Source: Macropodus opercularis
Taxonomy: Eukaryota > Chordata > Actinopteri > Anabantiformes > Osphronemidae
Direction: 5' to 3'
Length of the DNA stretch: 64,000 bases
Assembly (NCBI GenBank): GCA_030770545.1
Contig: CM061097.1
Span: 21,636,501-21,700,500, forward strand
Part shown: positions 20,222-31,600 of the stretch, piece after piece
Numbering within the stretch: the stretch's first letter is position 1
Layout: the number at the start of each line of letters is the position of its first letter
Position numbers and translations under genes: made by a program
The notes under the pieces: model-generated
What the model was told of the DNA's origin: nothing
The model's input: the letters and a program-made list of their open reading frames with translations, nothing else
Databases searched by the model: none

Positions 20222-23200
20222 CGGGTGTGGAGCCGGTCTGGGCCCGGTGACGGTGTAGCTGAGGCTGAGGAGGGAGGTGACTGCACTGACACACACACAC
20301 ACACACCGCAATGAAGACACGCTTACACAAACATCCACTGATGATGCTATTGCTGGCCATTGCAATGAAGAACGCTTACCTTACAGAGATTCAGAAATGA
20401 TTTTACAGTGTTTGATGAATTTAGAAAGTAGAATGAAAACACCACAAGGCACCTATGTGCACCTGACTGAACCACACATGCAATTTCCAGAAATGGTTTT
20501 AACGATAAATGGGGAGCAAATCACTTTTCTTGTAGACAGTGGAGCTACACGCTCTGTGATGACGTCTTCAAGCCTTAAAACTGCACCAAGAATGAGAGAA
20601 ATTATGTTTATAGTGATGGGGCTTCGGGTGTAACAGTAAAAGAATATTTAACCAAACCTTTGACATGTCTTACTCCAGATGGTACCACATTCAAGCAGGC
20701 TTTCATGTTTTCTGATTTGTGCCCGATAAATTTGCTAGGGAGAGATCTAATGATCAAACTGGGCATTTCTCTGACCTCATCCCCAGAGGGATTGAAGGTC
20801 ACCTCAGATGCGAACACAGACCCAGAGGGAGTGTTTGTGCTCTGTGGAGTGAGTGATTTACTGTATGCGTATGAGTGGAAGCTGCAGCAGTCTGTCTTGT
20901 GTGAGCAGTTAATGTCTACAGTGCATGCGTTAGTTAACCCAGAAGAAACAGACTATATGGATCCAGAAGACTGACACTGCACCATTCATGTGTCACAGGG
21001 CTCAGATAAACAATTCGAACAGCAATGGACGACTGCGTTGTCTGACAAATTGACCACAGGTTATCTGTACTGGACAGAGCATGACTGTGCTCTCTCTGTC
21101 ACTCTCCCACCACAGCTGGACAAACTGTATGATGTGTTTTCCTCTGTACCGCACATCTCTCACCAAAAGCAGGTCTGCTGACTGGAGAGACTTGGGACGA
21201 CTTGCGTTAAGATGCAGACGTCTGACTGATTGGCAAAATACACCTGAGGAAACGGTTTCCTATTCACCCATTGGTAGAGTATACAGACAGTGTTTCACTT
21301 CTATCATACACACAACTCGTGTGGTGATTCCATTTCCTCAATCTGAGCATCACACATCTTGCCACACGTTGCTCACTGACACAGAGCTAACATCAACTCC
21401 TGCTTTAGCAGAAGTGCCAGACACAAATACGATGTGGGCCTGATCCGTCTCTGCGAACCAGTTGTGGTTACGCCTAAAACCACATACAGGCCATGTGCAA
21501 AACAATATCCACTCAGACAGGAGGCCATAGACGGTATAACTCCAGTCTTTAACTCACTGACAGAAGCAGGCGTGATCGTACCATGTGACTACAGCCCCTG
21601 CTGCTCACCTATCTTTCCTGTGAAGAAGGTCAGAGACAAAGATCAACCCACGGAATGGAGATTTGTGCAGGATCTGCAGGCAGTAAATGCTGCAGTTCAA
21701 CCCAGAGCCAATAATGTGCCTAATCCTTACACTTTGTTATCACAGGTTCCTCCTGATGCTGAATGGTTTTCCGTCGTTGACTTGTCCAGACTTTGCCAGG
21801 GGTATGTGGAGTCCCCCACAATTTTTAATGAGGCATTAAGACGCAGTCTCGAACATCTTTCTCTCATGCCAGGAAGTGCTTTGTTGCAATATGTGGATGA
21901 TATCATTATCTGCAGCCCCACAAAGGACCAGTGTGAAAGAGACACAGTGGCTTTGTTGAAACACCTGGCGGCTGAGGGCCACAAAGTTAGTTTGTCTAAA
22001 CTACAGTTCGTCCAAGAGGAAGTAACTTTCTTGGGACCTAAAAGGATTGAAGCTATTCAGACCATCCCAAGGCCGCTCACCAAACGACAGATGATGTCTT
22101 TCCTGGGGATGTGTTCATATTGTCGAAACTTTATTCCTACTTATTCTGTTCTTGAAGCACCTCTGAGTGAACTCATTCATGGAAAATCACTGCAATCTCA
22201 TGACAAAGTTCACTGGACTCCTGAGGCAGAGACAGCTTTTGTGAACTTAAAGCTCTCTTTACAGACTGCACCAACTTTGGGTCTTCCTGATCCTACCCAA
22301 CAGTTTGTTCAGATGGTGGATGAAAAAGACAGGTGCATGGTGTCTGTCCTGCTACAAAAGCATGGTGGGGAAATTAAGACCAGTAGCTTGTTTCTCTGCT
22401 AAACTTGATCCTGTGGCAGCCGGACTCCCTGGCTGCCTGAGAGCGGTGGCAGCCGCTGAAAAGGCCGTGTTGGCCTCCAGAGACATCGTTGGATATTCTG
22501 GTCTTGTGTTGGTGGTTCCTCATCCTGTTTCTCTAATTCTGCTTGAACAGAAAACATCTCATTTGTCGGCCGCTCGCTGGTTACGGTACCACACAGTCCT
22601 GTTGGACATGCCTAACATTACAGTTAAACGTTGCACTATCCTGAATCCAGCTACGTTGCTGCCAACCCCTGACGATGGTGAACCTCATGACTGTGTTGCT
22701 TCTCTTCAGCAGGTGTGTTCGCCAAGACCTGACCTACAGGAGACTCCTTTGACTAACCCTGATCTTGTGCTTTTTACAGATGGCTCTGCTTCCAGGGACC
22801 CTGATACTGGCTCCTCGTGTGGGCTATGCAGTTTGCACAGAGCACGACGTTCTCCAGTCCGGCCCCCTGCCATCTCACCTCTCTGCACAAGTGGCAGAGC
22901 TGGTAGCACTCACTGAAGCTTGTAAATTGGCAAAAGACAAAACTGTCACTATTTGGGTTGGTTCTAAATACGCTTTCAGTGTAACACATGACTTTGGAAC
23001 TCTTTGGAAACACAGAAACTTCCTTAAATCAGACGGACAGCCCATTTCACATCGGGACAAGGTGTCTGACCTCTTAGAGGCTAATCCTTTTACCTAAACA
23101 CGTTGCTGTCTGCAAGTGCACTGCTCATACGACGGGAACTGACTCTGTGTCCTCAGGTAACCGAAGGGCGGATGCAGCTGCTAAGGCAGCCTCACTTCTA

Positions 23201-24415
23201 CCCCTCCCTCTCACAGCTGTTTCCATCACCTCCTCTGTTCCACCTGACTCTCTCTCTGCACTTCAATCTTTTTCAACTCCACAGGAACGGACTCAGTGGA
23301 AGACGTGCGGAGCCGAGTTCCGTGATGATGTGTGGTGGGGACCTGATGGTAAACCGTGTTTGCCTAAACACTTTTTTCCTCATTTTGCTAAGTTGACACA
23401 TGGCTTGGATCATGTGTCAAAGGGAGGGATGGTGAAAGCGTTAACTCAGCACTGGTTTACAAAAGGGTTTTGCATTTATGCACAGAAATTCTGCCAAGCG
23501 TGATCTGTAATACACACAACACAGGTCGTAAGCAACACCAACCGTTAGGAGCACATCCACAGCCGACCAGACCATTTGAACACATAATGATGGATTTCAT
23601 TGAACTCACTCCATGTCAGGGAAAGAAGTATTGTCTCACCATTGTAGACATGTGGTCTAAATGGATTGAAGTGTTTCCAGCAAAACATGCCTCTAGTGGC
23701 ACAGTGGGCAAGGCTTTGCTAACTGAAATACTTCCCCGATGGGGCGTCCAGAGAGGATTTCCAGTGACAATGGATCACATTTTGTGAATGAAGCTATTGA
23801 CCAAATAGGTTCCTTTTTAGGCACCGACATAAGAAGACACTGTGCGTACCGTCCTGCCAGAGGAGGGGCTATAGAGCCAGAAAATGGTAGCCTGAAACGC
23901 AAACTGGCTAAATGTTGTACTGAGACAGGACTCACATGGATACAAGCATTACCAGTGGTGATGATGTACATGAGAATGAGACAAAGGTGTAGGGGGAATT
24001 CAAGTCCTTTTGAAATCCTGTTTGGAAAGCCCCCACACATACAATACATCCCACTGAGAGGCCGTTACCATCCACTTCACTTTGTGAAGATGACATGTTA
24101 CAGTACTGTAAGTCTTTGTCTGCCGTTCTCTCTCAGATCTCTCAGCAGGTGACAGCAGCTTTACCAGTTCCAGCACAAGGGCCACTACACTCTCTGGAAC
24201 CAGGCGACTGGATTGTGGTACGAGAACATCGCCCTAAACACTGGAAGGCACGCAAGTGGGTTGGACCCTTCCAGGTGCTGCTGACTACGCATACGGCAGT
24301 AAAGGTCGCAGAGAGGGCGACGTGGATCCATGCGAGCCACTGCAGGAAGGTCCCGGAGCCAGTAGATGACTTCTCACCAGCTGTCCACCAGCACGAGGGC
24401 TCTGATCAGCAGTGA
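20222..24415 (+). pseudogene. pol: retroviral pro-pol, with frameshifts and internal deletions
   Basis: Domains occur in the normal order. The protease has LVDSGATRSV near 20,535 and NLLGRDL near 20,730. The reverse transcriptase (21,434-22,402) retains VDL and YVDD, but the segment between VDLS and RLCQGY near 21,780 is missing the roughly 35-40 residues expected of this family. A second shorter deletion follows FLG near 22,030. RNase H has FTDGSA near 22,780 and a conserved Glu, but a Gly replaces the Asp expected before S(K/R)YAF near 22,960. The integrase retains MMDF, SDNGSHF and the IEPEN Glu, with frame breaks near 23,500 and 23,760. Its C-terminal domain ends at 24,415. The enzyme cannot be functional. 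A stop at 20,219 separates gag from pro. Confidence 0.88.
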
Positions 24416-24897
24416 CACCCTTGTTCTACGAGGGGCGGCGTTGACCAGCACAGTGGGAGAGACACGTTGAGTGTTTCTCCACTGCACCGGTGAATAGACT
24501 TTAGCATAGCACATACTGCACACACTGAGAATACAAATACACAGTGGTACCACCTACGAGGGACGTCAGCGCTACACATCTGTACAGTGCAGTAGTGTCT
24601 CTAGTGACAAAGGGGAGGGAAACCTAACGGTGACAACAACTCCCTACGACACTATAAAGACCAGTTGCTCGGGTGAACTCCATACAAACTGGTTGGCTAT
24701 TGCACTGACATCGTGGACCAGGACAGGACAACGCCCATAACATCAGCATCTTGATTGGATCCGCTTGGACCAAGTACTGACGGAACAACAGAGAACTGTG
24801 AGAGACATTGTGTGAACTGTGGGACTTTGCTTAATAAGTCTCAGTTATAACCTTGCTAATCCTTTGTTTGTTACTAAAGTTCTACATAAGCCTTAAG

Positions 24898-26553
24898 ATG
24901 AACAGAGAACCGTGGTATAGGTGGCCAGGTTTCTGTGGACTGAGACCATCTCTTGCTGTCCTCACCGTGGTAGCAGTAATTATCTTTACAATCATTTGGA
25001 GTTTAACTCCACCTGAGCCACAGAAAAATCATACACATGCCACCAGAGCTGTGTTAGATGAGGAAGCATGGAAACAGGCACAAGCGTACTTGAAAGAGAA
25101 TCCAACCAACAACCTCTGGCTGGCCTACACTAATTACACCTCACGAACCATCACTGAAGACTCATGCCTGGCTTGCGCAGCAGCAAGACCCACTTTGATG
25201 GCTGTGCCAATGCCCTTTAATAGCAGCAATTGCTATATTGAAATAGACGAAACTAACAGAGGTACCAACTGTGGAAATCGCCCTGTGAACCAAATAAGAT
25301 GCCATACTGAGTGTAAAATGAGAGTTGTACATGCATTAGGGCAAGGTGTGAGATTTCCCAATAGGAATAGTTCTGATTGCTTAGCGGCCGAAAATAGAAG
25401 GATTATGAAAGACCCCCAAGAAGCTCCGACAATGTTTACGATGTGTAAGACATGCCAATTTGAATGTTTCCACAATGATCGAAAGGGTGGCATCGCTGTA
25501 GGTGAATTTCCTAACTGCCATGTGACCTGGAATGTGACAAAGCATGTGCCTGCTGTGCCAATAGGTAACTTCACATATCTGGGTGGGGGCAAATATGACG
25601 TTAATGGTATCCTTAGGATGTCTCCACGAGAAGAACACTTTACTCACCAAGACAAACGCTTATCGGACATATGGTGGATGTGTGGAGAACGCCCTATGCA
25701 AACACTTCCATACAATTGGACTGGGACCTGTACACAGGTAATGTTTGTCACTGACGGAATACACATTCTGGCTCCCACTAAAACCCCAACTAGAAACAAA
25801 CGACATGCTCCTGGTGGATCCTTTGATTCTAGGGTATATATTGATGGAATTGGCCTGCCCACAGGGGTTCCAGACGAATTTAAGGCTAGGGATCAGATAG
25901 CAGGTGGACGGACACATGCCATTCCATTGATAGGGACCATTATTGAATCGGCAAAGAATACTGAATGGATCAACTATATCTATTACAATCAGCAGAGATT
26001 CATCAACATGACCCATGATGGCATGAAAGGCCTGGCAGAACAGTTGGCACCTACATCCCTAATGGCCTGGCAAACCCGAATGGGAGTTGACATGTTACTG
26101 GCAGAGAAAGGAGGGTTATGTGTTATGTTTGGAGACACTTGTTGCACCTTCGTTCTGAACAACACTGCTCCAGATGGCACAGTGACCAGAGCTTTGGACG
26201 GACTAAGGGCCCTCAGAGATGAGTTAGCAGAAAACTCAGGAGTAAATTCACCCATTTGGGCCTGGATGGATTCTGTGTTTGGAAAATGGAAAAGTTTTAT
26301 CATGTCAATTGTTGTGTCCCTTATTGCAGCAGTCGGGATGCTTGGTTTGTGTGGGTGTTGCATAATACCGTGTGCCAGAGGGTTAATTATGAGAGCGACG
26401 GAGACAGCTTTGACCCACCAGATGTTACAGTATGTGCCTGCACCTGTGACTGATGACTGTGTTTCAGGTTCGTTCTCTTGGGACAAGGAACTTTGTGAAC
26501 TTTTATCCGACACTAGCGATGACTCTGATGAAGAAAAAGCTGATTATGTGTAA
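24898..26553 (+). CDS. env: retroviral envelope glycoprotein, uninterrupted (551 aa)
   Basis: The first ATG of the open frame is at 24,898 (AAGATGA, purine at -3). Near the N-terminus a hydrophobic segment (about residues 20-35) can act as signal or anchor. The surface subunit is Cys-rich with many N-X-S/T sites. A basic RNKR cleavage site lies at about residues 302-305. The transmembrane subunit has the heptad-rich YNQQRF region, then AEKGGLC and a CX6CC motif (near 26,120-26,150). A hydrophobic transmembrane helix (about 26,290-26,390) and a short cytoplasmic tail rich in Asp, Ser and Glu follow. Gamma-type envelopes of this plan mediate receptor binding and fusion. No stop or frameshift was seen, in sharp contrast to gag and pol. 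Whether it is expressed or co-opted is not visible. Confidence 0.92.
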   Translation: MNREPWYRWPGFCGLRPSLAVLTVVAVIIFTIIWSLTPPEPQKNHTHATRAVLDEEAWKQAQAYLKENPTNNLWLAYTNYTSRTITEDSCLACAAARPTLMAVPMPFNSSNCYIEIDETNRGTNCGNRPVNQIRCHTECKMRVVHALGQGVRFPNRNSSDCLAAENRRIMKDPQEAPTMFTMCKTCQFECFHNDRKGGIAVGEFPNCHVTWNVTKHVPAVPIGNFTYLGGGKYDVNGILRMSPREEHFTHQDKRLSDIWWMCGERPMQTLPYNWTGTCTQVMFVTDGIHILAPTKTPTRNKRHAPGGSFDSRVYIDGIGLPTGVPDEFKARDQIAGGRTHAIPLIGTIIESAKNTEWINYIYYNQQRFINMTHDGMKGLAEQLAPTSLMAWQTRMGVDMLLAEKGGLCVMFGDTCCTFVLNNTAPDGTVTRALDGLRALRDELAENSGVNSPIWAWMDSVFGKWKSFIMSIVVSLIAAVGMLGLCGCCIIPCARGLIMRATETALTHQMLQYVPAPVTDDCVSGSFSWDKELCELLSDTSDDSDEEKADYV

Positions 26554-26772
26554 ATGATACTGTGTTCATTTAATCACTTTTGTTCACTGTAACCGATTTT
26601 AGTTCTGTCACAGTCTTTTGCTAAGCGTTATCATCAGAGGTGCTTCCACCTCGCAAAAACAGCTCTTGCATTTTTCTGTGAACAGTTTATGATGGTAGCT
26701 AAACAAAGCCTTTGTGAATTTAGCTATACTGATGTTTCTTTGTTCACTTTGTGTGTTGATTAATTAATAATC

Positions 26773-26784
26773 AAAAGGGAGGGA
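26773..26784 (+). promoter_or_regulatory. polypurine tract
   Basis: AAAAGGGAGGGA sits immediately before the two bases adjoining the 3' LTR. It is the expected primer for plus-strand DNA. Confidence 0.88.
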
Positions 26785-26785
26785 T

Positions 26786-27333
26786 TGTAAAGGAAATTTT
26801 ACTATATGGGTATTTTCCCTTGTGACAGAACTCTGATTCATATCACTTGATATATTCTCATATGTATCTGTACTAAGCAAAGTAATCATAGAATGAGTTA
26901 TATACTTGCTTACAGAAATATTTTAGAACAATGAGCCTTCTCTTTCCCATGGGAAAGGGAGCTAGGGAGATACTGTTTAGTTAAATTGTTTCACAGCATG
27001 GACCATGGCCATGAGAGCATGGCAGAAGAACTTTGATGTACTTTGTTTCTGTTACACTTTCCACCTGGCGCAAGGCAGTGACTGACCCTGAGTTGTGGGC
27101 TGATAAGTCTCTTGTGGACTGAGCTAATGAGAAGATACATCTTTACTCCGTGGCAACGAAGGAGGTATTTAGGTAGGAACGGAGGTAGATGACTTCAGAA
27201 CTACACTCAGGCAGGACCGTTTTGCACTGACTCTGTGTACTTCTCTTCTTGCAAGAATAAAAGACAAGAGAAAGACAACTTTGATTGGTTTTTGATTCAT
27301 TCACCAGGTTCCTAACAGGTTTTTGCCTCCACA
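26786..27333 (+). repeat. 3' LTR
   Basis: 548 bases, TGTAAAGG to CCTCCACA, with no length difference from the 5' LTR and four substitutions. It is followed by the ATAA target duplication and then Penelope sequence. Confidence 0.96.
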
Positions 27334-27337
27334 ATAA

Positions 27338-29170
27338 CCGGCTTTATGGAGTAGCGCGTGTGTATCTGTTGGTCTGAAGTAAACACGGGTGAGTCATTTT
27401 TAATTTTCCTCATCTGTGTGTCCAAAAAGTTTACTTCATCAGCGTGTAGATCGTATTTAACCTTGATGGAGGGGTGGTGGTTATTCAACGTGTCAGTGAA
27501 TGTATAAAAACTCTCCTTCCCGTGCTCCCAGATGCCGATGATGTCATCCAGGAAGCGGAGGTAGACGGTAGGTTTCACTGGGCTTTGTTCTAGTGCCTCG
27601 CGTTCCCATTGGCTCATATAAATGTTGGCGTACCTGTGGCCCATCGCCGTGCCCTCCACCTGTAAGTGTTGCTTGTTATCAAACTCGAAGTCATTGTGTT
27701 GAAGGCATATTTCTAGAAGATGTCTGCATCCGGTCTGCTGTGGTCCGGGTATGGAGTAAAGATCTGCTGGACGGCTCCGTGTTGATGTTTGTATATAAGC
27801 TGTCAATGTCTCGACAGCGTCAAAGGGCGAATCCTGTCTAGAAAGTGGTACGTGTCTTTGAGGAAACTGGGATGTTTGCAGGAGAGCGGACCTAAGGAGA
27901 AGTCTATGCACAGCGAGATGTTGTGAGTGGCGCTGCTGCAGTCGGAGACTATGGGTCTGCCGGGAGGGATCGCGTGGGGGACCGTCCAGGGGAGTGGGTC
28001 CTTGTGGATTTTAGGGAGAAGATAGAACTGTCTGTTGCGGTGGATCTGGTCCGAATAAACCCGTCATGGTCGAGTTTTTGAACAATGTCTCGGATGTGCG
28101 CCTGCGTTTGGCTCTGGATGCTGCCGTCTATGGCTTTATTATACCTAGTGGTGTTTAATTGTCTATGGGCTTCCAGGGCATATTGTTGTAAATCCGTGAT
28201 GACAATTTTTGAGCCCTTATCGGCCGGATTAATTATGATATTGAAGTTGACTGACCCTGTAATTGCTCTTTTATCCTCCGCCGTGGATCGGTCTCTTTTG
28301 TCCAGCGGAGGAACGTAGCGGTTCAGACCGTCAACGTCACGGTGAATGAGAATCTTTGTCTGTGCACTCAGCTCATCCCAGGGTGGTTCCCGATTAGACA
28401 GCAGGGAGAAGGGCATTGCTTCCGAGTGGTTATCCTCAGAGCAATCTAGTAGTTTTCTTGGGCTGATTGGCTGGGGGCCGTCCTCACTCCCGCTCCTCTT
28501 CTTCTCCATATCGATGTAAATATCATTCCCCACCGGTGTGGACTGGGTCAGTCTGGTCTTGTAGCGTTTCTGGGCCCAGCTAACTGCTATCTTAACGGTA
28601 AGTGGTCATAATCTGAGATAATATTAGAATAGTGGTCCTGCAGGACGCAGAAATTATTCTGCATCCGCGTTTCTTTCCACAGCGTCTCTGACTTGTTCTG
28701 GGGGGGAGGAGGGTTTAATGAAGCCGGTGAGTTTCCGGACGTGTCTGAACGTTCCCTGTGGCGGCATCTGGGTGCCGATAGCTTTAGCAATAATGTTCTT
28801 ATGATGGACCGCTTGCATTAATTTGAAATAATTTGTACAGAGCGATCTGGTGGCCTGATCTAGTTCTGTGTCTGGGAGGAGGGAGGTTTTGTTCGTTCTC
28901 TTCTATTTGCGTTCCTGGTTGTGCTGGTCCTGAGTATTTCTGTTATCGTAACTTTCCCTACTTTCTAAAGGTGCTGTAGTCCCTGGAAAGCTGAAGTAGG
29001 CTGTCTTGGATCTGTGGAGGGAAGACGTGGTCGTGTGGGAAATCCCGGTGTTCGCTGGGCCTGTGGTGGTAGAAGCTCGATCCTGGCGACTCGGAGAAGA
29101 TGGTGTTTAAAACGAATCTCTTTTAACAGAGCGTCAATTCGTCTTCGTGGCCGGTGAGTAAAAGTTGGTA
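27338..29170 (-). mobile_element. Penelope-like element, 5' portion (N-terminal region and RT core)
   Basis: On the minus strand, about 28,533-27,949 encodes MPFSLLSNREPPWDEL, then NIIINPADKGSKIVI and EAHRQLNTTRYNK. The segment from 27,911 encodes QHNDFEFDNKQHLQVEGTAM, then YANIYMSQWE, the catalytic YLRFLDDIIGIWEHG, and HHPSIKVKYD. These are the standard Penelope RT blocks. An upstream Cys/Lys-rich N-terminal region near 28,790-28,587 is probably part of the same ORF. Several frameshifts are present. The frame stops at the 3' LTR and resumes on the left of the provirus, although in a different phase, so the element was probably already damaged when the virus inserted. Confidence 0.85.
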
Positions 29171-29640
29171 GTGAGTGATTATCAAATGTGGACCCGTTGG
29201 CAGATCCCCGACTGACGTCTGAGCTGTTGAAATTCCAAACTTTATTTGATCGCCAATTTTTCTAAAAAATGAAAACGCCTATTGTGACCAGACACGTCAG
29301 TGTTATTCATGCAAGTCAAATTTGATATAAAAAGAGGGAGGACAGATCCCAAGATTTAAGCCTAATTCAGCTTAATTGGCCCTAACGTTTGGCAGTGAAC
29401 TGCTTCCTCAGAGGGGGTTGATTCCAGGAACTGAGCAGAGGGGTAGATGAAACATTGGGAGGGTGAACTAGCTCCTCCCTCCAATGTTTGTTCTCCCCTG
29501 TAATTGGTTGAAGCCTATCCTGTCCCTCTTCTACGTGGCTAGTTCAGACAATCCCAGAGGAGTTACTAATGTATAGGTGAAGTGGTTGTCAGTGACAGGT
29601 GGGATTCGATTTGAAGTTTAAGATTCCAATATTTCAATGT
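29171..29640 (-). other. probable Penelope terminal (pLTR-like) sequence
   Basis: On the minus strand the phrase CTCTGAGGAAGCAGTTCACTG followed by CCAAACGTT resembles the terminal region of Penelope elements, where a similar 'gaggaagc...cgaaacgtt' block precedes the end. Finding it upstream of the ORF fits the partial-tandem layout of these elements. Evidence is resemblance only. Confidence 0.35.
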
Positions 29641-29887
29641 ATTAAAATTAGTTAAACAGAGGGGTTGAGATGAGACAGCTACAATGGAATCAGAAATCCA
29701 AACTAAAGAAGTAGACTGCTGCCAAATATGCTGGTCAGGATTAAGGAGAGGCTGCTGGTGGATTCTGGTGGGTCAAACATGCTTCTTTTGTTTTACATAT
29801 GACATAGAGATGAAGCTGAGGGTTATTTGATGTTAAATGTTAAACAGAGGGCTTTAATGGACGGTGAGGGGCACAGGCCCCCGGCAA
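29641..29887. other. spacer, nothing recognised
   Basis: No repeat or coding signal recognised. Confidence 0.4.
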
Positions 29888-30262
29888 CTGGCTAGGTTAG
29901 GTTTGAAATGTGGTTTTATTTTAAAAAGACCAGAGCTGTGGTTCAAGTTGCACTGGCAGGCAGGGGTCTGTGCCATATCACCAAATAAGCCCAATCAGCC
30001 AGGATGTTGTATTTGATTGGTTTTATGCAGTTTTACAGAGATGGTTTGGTTCCTTTTGAGGTTGTTTATTTACTTTGTTGTCTTCCTAAGTGATATTTGT
30101 TTTTTAGGTGCTTCTAAGCATCATGAGAGGGAGGAGAGGATCCCAGGAGGACATCCCATCAGTCCGAAGCTGACTAGGCAGCCATCAGCAAGGTAAGTGC
30201 ATGAAAAAAAAACTTAAAACAAAGAAGTTTTATAAATTTATAGTTTATGTACATGTATATAC
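29888..30262 (+). repeat. diverged partial copy (C) of the duplicated region
   Basis: The stretch aligns with 15,470-15,800, sharing CAGGGGTCTGTGCCATATCA, GTTGTCTTCCTAAGTG and the complete 85-base exon-like segment. Outside that segment it has substitutions and indels relative to copies A and B. It ends where a Tc1 terminal repeat begins at 30,268. Confidence 0.9.
30108..30192 (+). other. candidate coding exon b, third copy
   Basis: Identical over all 85 bases to 15,663-15,747 and 62,982-63,066, with acceptor TTTTTAG and donor GTAAGTGCATG kept. No companion exon a was found upstream, so this copy would be an isolated exon here. Confidence 0.35.
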
Positions 30263-30267
30263 ACACA

Positions 30268-30890
30268 CAGTGGGTATGGAAAGTATTCAGACCCCCTTAA
30301 ATGTTTCACTCTTTGTTATATTGCAGCCATATGCTAAAATCATTTAGGTTCGTTTTTTCCTCGTTAATGTACACACAGCGCCCACATTGACAGAAAAACA
30401 CAGAATTTTTGCAGATTTCTTAAAAAAGAAAAACTGAAATATCACATGGTCATAAGTATTCAGACCCTTTGCTCAGTATTTAGTAGAAGCACCCTTTTGA
30501 GCTAATGCAGCCACGAGTCTTTTGGGGAATTCTTTCACAGCTGCATTTGGGGATCCTCTGCCATTCCTCCTTGCAGATCCTCTGCAGTTCTGTCAGGTTG
30601 GATGGTAAACGTTGGACATTCGCCACTGGAGCCCTGTGCTCTTCAGAGGTGAAAGCAGGTTCACACTGAGCACACGTGACAGACGTGAGCCTGGAGACGC
30701 CGTGGAGAACGTCCTCCAGCATGACCGCTTTGGCGGTGGGTCAGTAATGGTGTGGGGTGGCATTTCTTTGGGGGGCCGCACAGCCCTCCATGTGCTCGCC
30801 ACAGGTAGCCTGACTGCCATTAGGTACCGAGATGAGATGGGTTCCTAATGCAACACAACGCTAGACCTCAGCAGTTCCTGCAAGACTGTA
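30268..30890 (+). mobile_element. Tc1/mariner transposon relic
   Basis: A long terminal repeat region starts CAGTGGGTATGGAAAGTATTC at 30,268 and includes AAGTATTCAGACCCTTTGCTC near 30,455. Then 30,612-30,848 encodes part of a Tc1-like transposase: HWSPVLFRGESRF, LQHDRFGGGSVMVWGGISLG and LTAIRYRDE. The family motif FSDESRF is changed to FRGESRF, removing a catalytic Asp of the DDE triad. The N-terminal DNA-binding region and the third catalytic block are deleted. Only one terminal repeat was found. The element is dead. Confidence 0.85.
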
Positions 30891-31600
30891 AGGCGTCCCC
30901 TTCATCTACACACAGGACTGTAGCTGTCACATGTGAGGCGTGAGTTATGTTTGTTTGTAATATGGTTCATGCTGGAGGAGACCTGCTCACACACGTACGT
31001 GGATGCGAAGATCGACCTCTACGGAAAGATTTTCATGTTCATTAATGTTTCAGTCATTTGCCGGTTTTGGGATATTGATATGGATAATATTTACAAATGG
31101 ATATGCAATGGACAGGTTTTAAACTGTAATGAGGGATTTACAATAGATGGGCATAGATGAGCATATTCTAATAATCAGAGGTATGCAAATAAATATGAGC
31201 ATAATATACTAATGTAGTGGAAAACATTAGCATATGTTAGTAGGCTTAGGATGCATTTTGTTCAGGCTTTGTTCATTTCCAGGGAATATGATTGTACAGG
31301 ACGCTTGCTGGCCTTTGGCGGCTGCGAGGACGTCTGGCCTGTAGAGCGAAAGAATTTGGGCAAAACATTGCGACCCGGTAACCAAAGCTATTGAGACAAA
31401 ACAATTTCTGGTAATCACAAATCTTTGCATTTGGGCCGATGCAGGTTGGGGGATCAAAACACGCTCCCTAAACATCTGGGGGGAGAGTTCTCTGCCTGCC
31501 TTAGAGACAACTCGTTTTCTGTGGCCAGGCCTCCCCACGCGCTAGCAAGCATGGAGGCTCGCACATCTGCATTCACATCCTTTCAGCAGCCAATCAGATC
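30891..31600. other. intergenic DNA, nothing recognised
   Basis: Short unsupported frames only. Confidence 0.4.

Larger units (their letters stand above)
17591..27337 (+). mobile_element. class I (gamma/epsilon-like) endogenous retrovirus, full length, nested in a Penelope element
   Basis: The element has LTR-gag-pro-pol-env-LTR order with TG...CA ends, a tRNA-Leu primer-binding site, a polypurine tract, and a 4-base target duplication ATAA (17,591-17,594 and 27,334-27,337). The bases just inside the ends (AT before the 3' LTR and AT after the 5' LTR) fit the usual loss of two bases at integration. The LTRs are both 548 bases and differ at four positions by eye. Two zinc knuckles, a YVDD polymerase, a GPY/F-type integrase end and a CX6CC envelope place it with gamma/epsilon-like retroviruses. 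gag and pol are broken; env is open throughout. Confidence 0.95.
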
